Below, in pieces: positions 6,353 to 9,436 of a stretch of 9,436 nucleotides of DNA. The DNA comes from CAZOWW01 sp964583765 (GTDB lineage Bacteria; Actinomycetota; Actinomycetes; Actinomycetales; Kineosporiaceae). The stretch is from assembly GCA_964583765.1 (NCBI GenBank), contig CAZOWW010000172.1, positions 1 through 9,436 of the forward strand. Reading direction: 5' to 3'. The notes beneath the pieces were generated by a model, which made no database searches, was not told the DNA's origin, and worked only from the letters and a program-made list of their open reading frames with translations. Numbering within the stretch: position 1 is the first letter of the stretch; each line of letters begins with the position of its first letter. The position numbers and the translations under genes were made by a program.

Positions 6353-6393
6353 CGCCACGACGGAACAGCATGAAGCCTCGCCACGACGGGACA
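6353..6393. repeat. Direct repeat with 26-bp period
   Basis: CGCCACGACGGAACA (6353-6367) and CGCCACGACGGGACA (6379-6393) differ at one position. They lie upstream of the MDMPI-like gene if it starts at 6480. The period equals that of the repeat at 7143-7190. Confidence 0.5.
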
Positions 6394-6479
6394 CAACCCT
6401 CTGCCGGGAAGTACTGCATCACCCGACCCGCCGGGGCGCAGAACCCGGGTCCTGGCGGGCGAACGACGACAATGTGTAC

Positions 6480-7127
6480 ATGAGCAGAGACGCCCTGGAC
6501 GTTCGCCCGGCTTACCTGACCCTGGGAATGCAGGTCGTGACTCTCATCACACAACCCTCGGTCACGCGACTCTGGACACGGCCGAGCGTGCTCCCGGACA
6601 TGTCGGTGGGCGCCCTGGCCGGCCACACCGCTCGGGCCCTGCTGATCGTGGAGGAATTCCTCGAGGGGCCCGACCCGGTCGCGCCCGATCCCGTGGACGC
6701 CTCGGCCTACTACGCCCGGGTACGCGGACTGGCCGACCGGACCTCCGAGGCCAATCGCGGCATCCTCGAGCGGGCCGTGACCCGGGCGTCCGAGGGCCCC
6801 GCCTCGCTGGTCCTGCGGGTCACCGACTGCCTGGAGCGCCTCGCCGGACGGCTCGCCACGGAGTCACCCCAGCGGCAGATCGTGGCCCGGGGCGACGCCA
6901 TGTTCCTGGACGAGTACCTACGCACCCGGCTCGTCGAGATGTCCGTCCACCTGGAGGATCTCGCGCTCTCGGCCGAACTGACACCACCGGAGATCGTCGA
7001 GACCGTGCTCGTGGACGCGGTGGCGGTCCTGCTCGGCACCGCCCGGGCACGCCACGGCCAGGCCGCGGTCCTGCGGGCGCTCACCCGCCGCGAACGGGAC
7101 ACGGTGGACGCCCTGCGCGTGATCTGA
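6480..7127 (+). CDS. Mycothiol-dependent maleylpyruvate isomerase-like (DinB/MDMPI superfamily) protein
   Basis: Probable cytosolic four-helix-bundle metalloprotein of the DinB/MDMPI superfamily, whose actinobacterial members often use mycothiol. From ATG 6480 the product has 215 residues. Landmarks: TRLWTRPSVLPDMSVGALAGHTARALLIVEEFLEG, with H49 as a likely metal ligand; FLDEYLRTRLVEMSVHLEDLA, with E153 and H157 in the E-x3-H spacing of the His/Glu/His zinc site of the Corynebacterium enzyme; and a family-like end, GQAAVLRALTRRERDTVDAL. The frame stays open upstream to ATG 6345, which would add 45 residues (MMSATTEQHE...) that look unlike the family, so I prefer 6480. No Shine-Dalgarno sequence precedes 6480; GACAAT at 6468-6473 could be a -10 for a leaderless transcript. 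It converges on truA. Substrate unknown. Confidence 0.8.
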   Translation: MSRDALDVRPAYLTLGMQVVTLITQPSVTRLWTRPSVLPDMSVGALAGHTARALLIVEEFLEGPDPVAPDPVDASAYYARVRGLADRTSEANRGILERAVTRASEGPASLVLRVTDCLERLAGRLATESPQRQIVARGDAMFLDEYLRTRLVEMSVHLEDLALSAELTPPEIVETVLVDAVAVLLGTARARHGQAAVLRALTRRERDTVDALRVI

Positions 7128-7156
7128 CCCGGGCGCGCAGATTCCTGCTCGGGTCA
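7125..7156. terminator. Possible bidirectional hairpin between MDMPI-like gene and truA
   Basis: TGACCCGGGC (7125-7134, including the MDMPI-like stop codon) can pair with GCTCGGGTCA (7147-7156) over ten positions with one G-U wobble, leaving a 12-nt loop. No T-run follows on either strand, as is common for actinobacterial ends. The identical arm in the next repeat copy (7173-7182) could pair instead, so two alternative foldings exist. Confidence 0.4.
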
Positions 7157-7190
7157 ACCCTCGGGGGCTCCTGCTCGGGTCAACCCTCGG
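7143..7190. repeat. Perfect 22-bp direct repeat duplicating the truA 3' end
   Basis: Units 7143-7164 and 7169-7190 are identical over 22 bp (core CTGCTCGGGTCAACCCTCGG) and separated by GGGC. The right copy contains the last codons and TGA of truA (7182-7180), so the left copy is a duplicated gene end. It resembles replication slippage or the footprint of a junction event. Confidence 0.85.
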
Positions 7191-8172
7191 TGCAGCCCGC
7201 TCCCGGCAGCCGGCGCGTGGCGCGGGCCTCCTGCGCCCGCGCGGCCAGACCGTCGGCCCCGGGGTAGTAGACCTCCTCCAGGGTCAGCCCGAGCGCCGGG
7301 ACGACGCCCACCGCGGAGTCACGCCGACGTCCGGCCAGCACCTGCTCGGGCCACTCCTGGGGACGCCGTCCCTCGCCGACCGCCAGCGCGGCCCCGACCA
7401 GGGCACGCACCATGGAGTGGCAGAAGGCATCGGCGATCACCCGGGCCACCGCGAAACCCGCGTCGTCCCTGCTCCACGAGTACTCCAGCAGGTGCCGGAT
7501 GGTCGTGGCACCCTCCCGCGGTCGGCAGTAGGCGGCGAAGTCGTTCAGGCCCTGCAGGCGCACCGAGGCCCGGTGCATCGCGGGCACGTCCAGGACGCCC
7601 CGGTGCCCCAGGACGTCGAACCGGCGCAGCGGCGGAACACCGGCGATCCCGTCGCCCACACGGTAGGCGTACCGGCGGCGCAGGGCGGAGAACCGGGCAT
7701 CGAACCCCGGCGCGGCAGGTTCCGCCCGGCGCACGCGCACGTCCGGGGGCAGCACCCCGCGCAGTCGGCGGACCAGGCTCACCGCGGGGGTGTCCGCGCT
7801 GCGCCCCGGCACCCGTTCCCAGGCCTCGATCGGCAGGTCCACGTGCGCCACCTGGCCGGTGGCGTGCACCCCGGAGTCCGTGCGGCCGGCCACGGTCAGG
7901 GCCAACGCGGCGAAGGGTTGCCGCGTCACCCGGGCCAGGGCCTCCTGCAGGGTCTCCTCCACGGACCGCAGCCCCGGCTGGGTCGCCCAGCCGACGAAGT
8001 CGGTGCCGTCGTACTCCAGGTCCAGGCGCACGCGCACCATGCCCGAGGGCAGTCCCGGCGTGTCCGGGAGCCCTCCCGGGGAGTGCTGGCGCACACGCAC
8101 GAGCCCGCCTGCGCCCTCGTCCGTGAGGACGGACGGGGAGCCGGCGGGCTCGTGGTGGTCGTGCTCGGTCAT
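7180..8172 (-). CDS. truA: tRNA pseudouridine synthase A
   Basis: Isomerises uridine to pseudouridine at positions 38-40 of the tRNA anticodon arm. The product has 330 residues. The core starts at RVRLDLEYDGTDFVGWATQPGLRSVEETL (48 onward). The catalytic motif is AGRTDSGVHATGQVAHVD, with D99 as the nucleophile, followed by FDARFSALRRRYAYRV (157-172), LQGLNDFAAYC (206-216) and FCHSMVRALVGAALAVGEG (250-268), all family landmarks. It is about 60 residues longer than E. coli TruA (270), because of a 44-residue hydrophilic N-terminal extension and a short basic tail. ATG 8172 lies 19 nt after the rplQ stop; an internal ATG at 8040 (MVRVRLDLEYDG) would give a family-typical start but has no Shine-Dalgarno sequence. 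High third-position GC through the extension favours the longer form. It is the last gene of the rpoA-rplQ-truA run. Confidence 0.94.
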   Translation of the reverse strand: MTEHDHHEPAGSPSVLTDEGAGGLVRVRQHSPGGLPDTPGLPSGMVRVRLDLEYDGTDFVGWATQPGLRSVEETLQEALARVTRQPFAALALTVAGRTDSGVHATGQVAHVDLPIEAWERVPGRSADTPAVSLVRRLRGVLPPDVRVRRAEPAAPGFDARFSALRRRYAYRVGDGIAGVPPLRRFDVLGHRGVLDVPAMHRASVRLQGLNDFAAYCRPREGATTIRHLLEYSWSRDDAGFAVARVIADAFCHSMVRALVGAALAVGEGRRPQEWPEQVLAGRRRDSAVGVVPALGLTLEEVYYPGADGLAARAQEARATRRLPGAGCTEG

Positions 8173-8191
8173 CTGGACCGGACCGTCCTGG

Positions 8192-8947
8192 TCAGGCCTC
8201 GTCCTTGGCCTTGCCGGCCTCGACGTAACCGGCAGCCTCGGCGGCCTCCGCGGTGCGGAAGTAGACCTCGGCGACCGTCTTGTCGTACCACGGCGATGCG
8301 GGGGTGTGGTACTTCATCGAGTCCTTGTTGCCCTTGACGTAGAAACCCTCGGGCGCGTCCCCGTCCGGCAGCGGTGCCCGGGAGTCGACGCCGTAAGGAC
8401 CCTCTTCGACCGGCGCGGGGGCCGGCTCCTCCGCCTTGGCCTTGGCCGCGGCCTTCTTGGCCGGGGCCTTGGCGGCAGCCTTGGGCGCCTTCTCGGCGGC
8501 CGGCTTCTCGGCGGCCTTCTTCGCGGGCTTCTTGGCGGCCCGCTTGGTCGCGGCCTCCGCCTCGCGCACCGTCTCCTGCTTGGCCGTGAGCGGCTCCATC
8601 ACGAGCTCGATGACGGCCATCGGCGCGTTGTCACCCTTGCGAGGACCGATCTTCGTGATCCGCGTGTAGCCACCGTGACGCTCGGCCATCGGCGGGGCGA
8701 TCTCGGTGAACAGCTCGTGCACGACGGTCTTGTCCCGCACGACGGCGAGCACCCGGCGACGGGAGGCCAGGTCACCGCGCTTCGCGAAGGTGATCAGCCG
8801 CTCCGCGAGCGGGCGGACCCGCTTCGCCTTGGCCTCCGTCGTGGTGATGCGACGGTGCTCGAACAGCTGTGTGGCCAGGTTGGCCAGCAGAAGCCGCTCG
8901 TGCGCCGGACCACCTCCGAGGCGCGGACCCTTGGTGGGCGTGGGCAT
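8192..8947 (-). CDS. rplQ: 50S ribosomal protein L17 (bL17) with Lys/Ala linker and extra C-terminal domain
   Basis: Large-subunit ribosomal protein near the exit tunnel. Residues 1-120 are the conserved L17 core (MPTPTKGPRLGGGPAHERLLLANLATQLFEHRRITTTEAKAKRVRPLAERLIT in overlapping parts, then APMAVIELV). At 251 residues the protein is about twice E. coli L17 (127). Residues about 121-182 are a low-complexity Lys/Ala/Glu/Pro tail, common in actinobacteria. Residues about 183-245 form a distinct module, GFYVKGNKDSMKYHTPASPW then YDKTVAEVYFRTAEAAEAAGY. It matches what I recall as the actinobacterial 'sunset' domain (KGNxxSMxYHxPxSPxYxxTxAEVxFxxxxxAexAGF), known as an appendage on several proteins, of unknown role. 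The start ATG has AGGAG at 8957-8961. It follows rpoA by 59 bp. Confidence 0.95.
   Translation of the reverse strand: MPTPTKGPRLGGGPAHERLLLANLATQLFEHRRITTTEAKAKRVRPLAERLITFAKRGDLASRRRVLAVVRDKTVVHELFTEIAPPMAERHGGYTRITKIGPRKGDNAPMAVIELVMEPLTAKQETVREAEAATKRAAKKPAKKAAEKPAAEKAPKAAAKAPAKKAAAKAKAEEPAPAPVEEGPYGVDSRAPLPDGDAPEGFYVKGNKDSMKYHTPASPWYDKTVAEVYFRTAEAAEAAGYVEAGKAKDEA
8395..8562 (-). repeat. Low-complexity Lys/Ala-Pro coding tract in rplQ
   Basis: Repeated GCC/AAG/AAG codon runs (on the plus strand, variations of GGCGGCCTTCTT) encode KRAAKKPAKKAAEKPAAEKA and similar. It is a histone-H1-like basic linker, presumably disordered, and prone to length variation. Confidence 0.7.
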
Positions 8948-8956
8948 GTCGGAAAT

Positions 8957-8961
8957 CTCCT
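8957..8961 (-). promoter_or_regulatory. Ribosome binding site of rplQ
   Basis: On the minus strand AGGAG lies 9 nt before the ATG at 8947-8945. Confidence 0.7.
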
Positions 8962-8969
8962 CGGGTCAA

Positions 8970-8998
8970 CCGCGGCCACGCCGTCTGCGTGGCCGCGG
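8970..8998. promoter_or_regulatory. Perfect 11-bp stem-loop between rpoA and rplQ
   Basis: CCGCGGCCACG (8970-8980) and CGTGGCCGCGG (8988-8998) are perfectly complementary around a 7-nt loop. No U-run follows in the direction of transcription and the AGGAG of rplQ comes 8 nt later. It may therefore be a processing or attenuation hairpin that tunes rplQ relative to rpoA, or a weak internal terminator. Confidence 0.6.
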
Positions 8999-9006
8999 AC
9001 GGGTGG

Positions 9007-9436
9007 TCAGAGCTGCTCGTCCTCGGCGAAGGACATGTCGTCGTCGGCACCGAAGGTGTCCACGACCACGCTCGGGTCGAATCCGGGCGGGCTGTCCTTG
9101 AGAGCAAGACCCATGCCTGCGAGCTTGGCCTTGACCTCGTCGATCGACTTGGCGCCGAAGTTGCGGATGTCGAGCAGGTCTGCCTCGCTGCGAGCGACGA
9201 GTTCACCCACGGTGTGGATGCCCTCGCGCTTGAGGCAGTTGTAGGACCGGACGGTCAGGTTCAGGTCCTCAATCGGCAGCGCCAGGTCCTGCGCCAGCGC
9301 GGCGTCGCTCGGCGACGGGCCGATGTCGATGCCCTCGGCGTCGACATTCAGCTCACGAGCCAGGCCGAACAGCTCGGTCAGCGTCTTGCCAGCGCTGGCC
9401 ACCGCGTCGCGGGGACGCATGCACTGCTTGGTCTCG
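9007..9436 (-). CDS. rpoA: DNA-directed RNA polymerase alpha subunit, C-terminal part (runs off the right edge)
   Basis: The alpha subunit nucleates polymerase assembly; its C-terminal domain contacts UP elements and activators. The visible 142 codons begin ETKQCMRPRDAVASAGKTLT, the end of the N-terminal domain, then an acidic linker and the complete alpha-CTD: LPIEDLNLTVRSYNCLKREGIHTVGELVARSEADLL followed by DIRNFGAKSIDEVKAKLAGMGLAL. The DNA-contacting residues known from E. coli (R265, N268, G296, K298, S299) have clear equivalents in VRSYNCL and FGAKS. It ends with the acidic tail ADDDMSFAEDEQL and TGA at 9009-9007. The ATG at 9420 is internal, not the start. Followed by rplQ, as in the conserved alpha operon. 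Confidence 0.97.
   Translation of the reverse strand, partial: ETKQCMRPRDAVASAGKTLTELFGLARELNVDAEGIDIGPSPSDAALAQDLALPIEDLNLTVRSYNCLKREGIHTVGELVARSEADLLDIRNFGAKSIDEVKAKLAGMGLALKDSPPGFDPSVVVDTFGADDDMSFAEDEQL

Noticed and set aside
6345..6479. N-terminal 45 residues of the MDMPI-like frame as real protein.
   Set aside because: Composition unlike the rest, no family similarity, and repeats and a dyad lie here; kept as an alternative start only.
8192..8400. L17 C-terminal module as a frameshifted or fused separate gene.
   Set aside because: The frame is continuous, codon use is uniform, and there is no internal ribosome binding site; it is a genuine extension.
8395..8562. CRISPR-like or mobile repeat in rplQ.
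   Set aside because: The repetition is codon-level Lys/Ala low complexity within an intact frame, without spacers.

Overview
The window reads as a high-GC actinobacterial (Actinomycetota) chromosome. Codon third positions are almost all G or C. Start codons are often GTG. The ribosomal proteins carry actinobacterial hallmarks: L13 ends in QVAQ, S9 has an N-terminal extension, and L17 has a Lys/Ala-rich tail. A mycothiol-dependent-isomerase-like (DinB/MDMPI) gene and a GT87 (DUF2029) polyprenyl-linked sugar transferase also fit that phylum. A family such as Nocardiopsaceae or another Streptosporangiales member is possible, but I cannot prove it from this sequence.

Layout. Right side (9436 to 7180, minus strand): the end of the alpha-operon, with the 3' part of rpoA, then rplQ with an unusual C-terminal domain, then truA. 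Left side (1296 to 1, minus strand): rplM, rpsI and the 5' end of glmM, driven by a recognisable promoter at 1419-1447. In many actinobacteria these two groups lie close together. Here about 5.9 kb separates the end of truA from the start of rplM, and it holds three non-housekeeping genes. They are a GT87-type membrane glycosyltransferase (+, 1794-3062), a very large multidomain protein (-, 3073-6261) and a maleylpyruvate-isomerase/DinB-like protein (+, about 6480-7127).

The most unusual gene is the 1062-residue protein. Its N-terminus looks like an orotate-phosphoribosyltransferase-type domain with a degenerate PRPP loop. One, perhaps two, divergent AMMECR1-like modules follow, then a Trp-rich all-helical C-terminal domain resembling an alpha/alpha toroid (six-hairpin fold). 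I know of no characterised function for such a fusion. Its neighbours (lipid-linked sugar transferase, DinB-fold enzyme) would fit a small-molecule or glycan role, but that is inference.

Gene starts and junctions of the inserted block carry short direct repeats: 21 bp tandem at 1730-1771, 36 bp tandem inside the big gene at 4723-4830, 21 bp tandem at 6233-6274, 26-bp period at 6353-6393, and a perfect 22 bp pair at 7143-7190 that duplicates the 3' end of truA. No tRNA, rRNA, CRISPR array, transposase or canonical U-tract terminator was seen.
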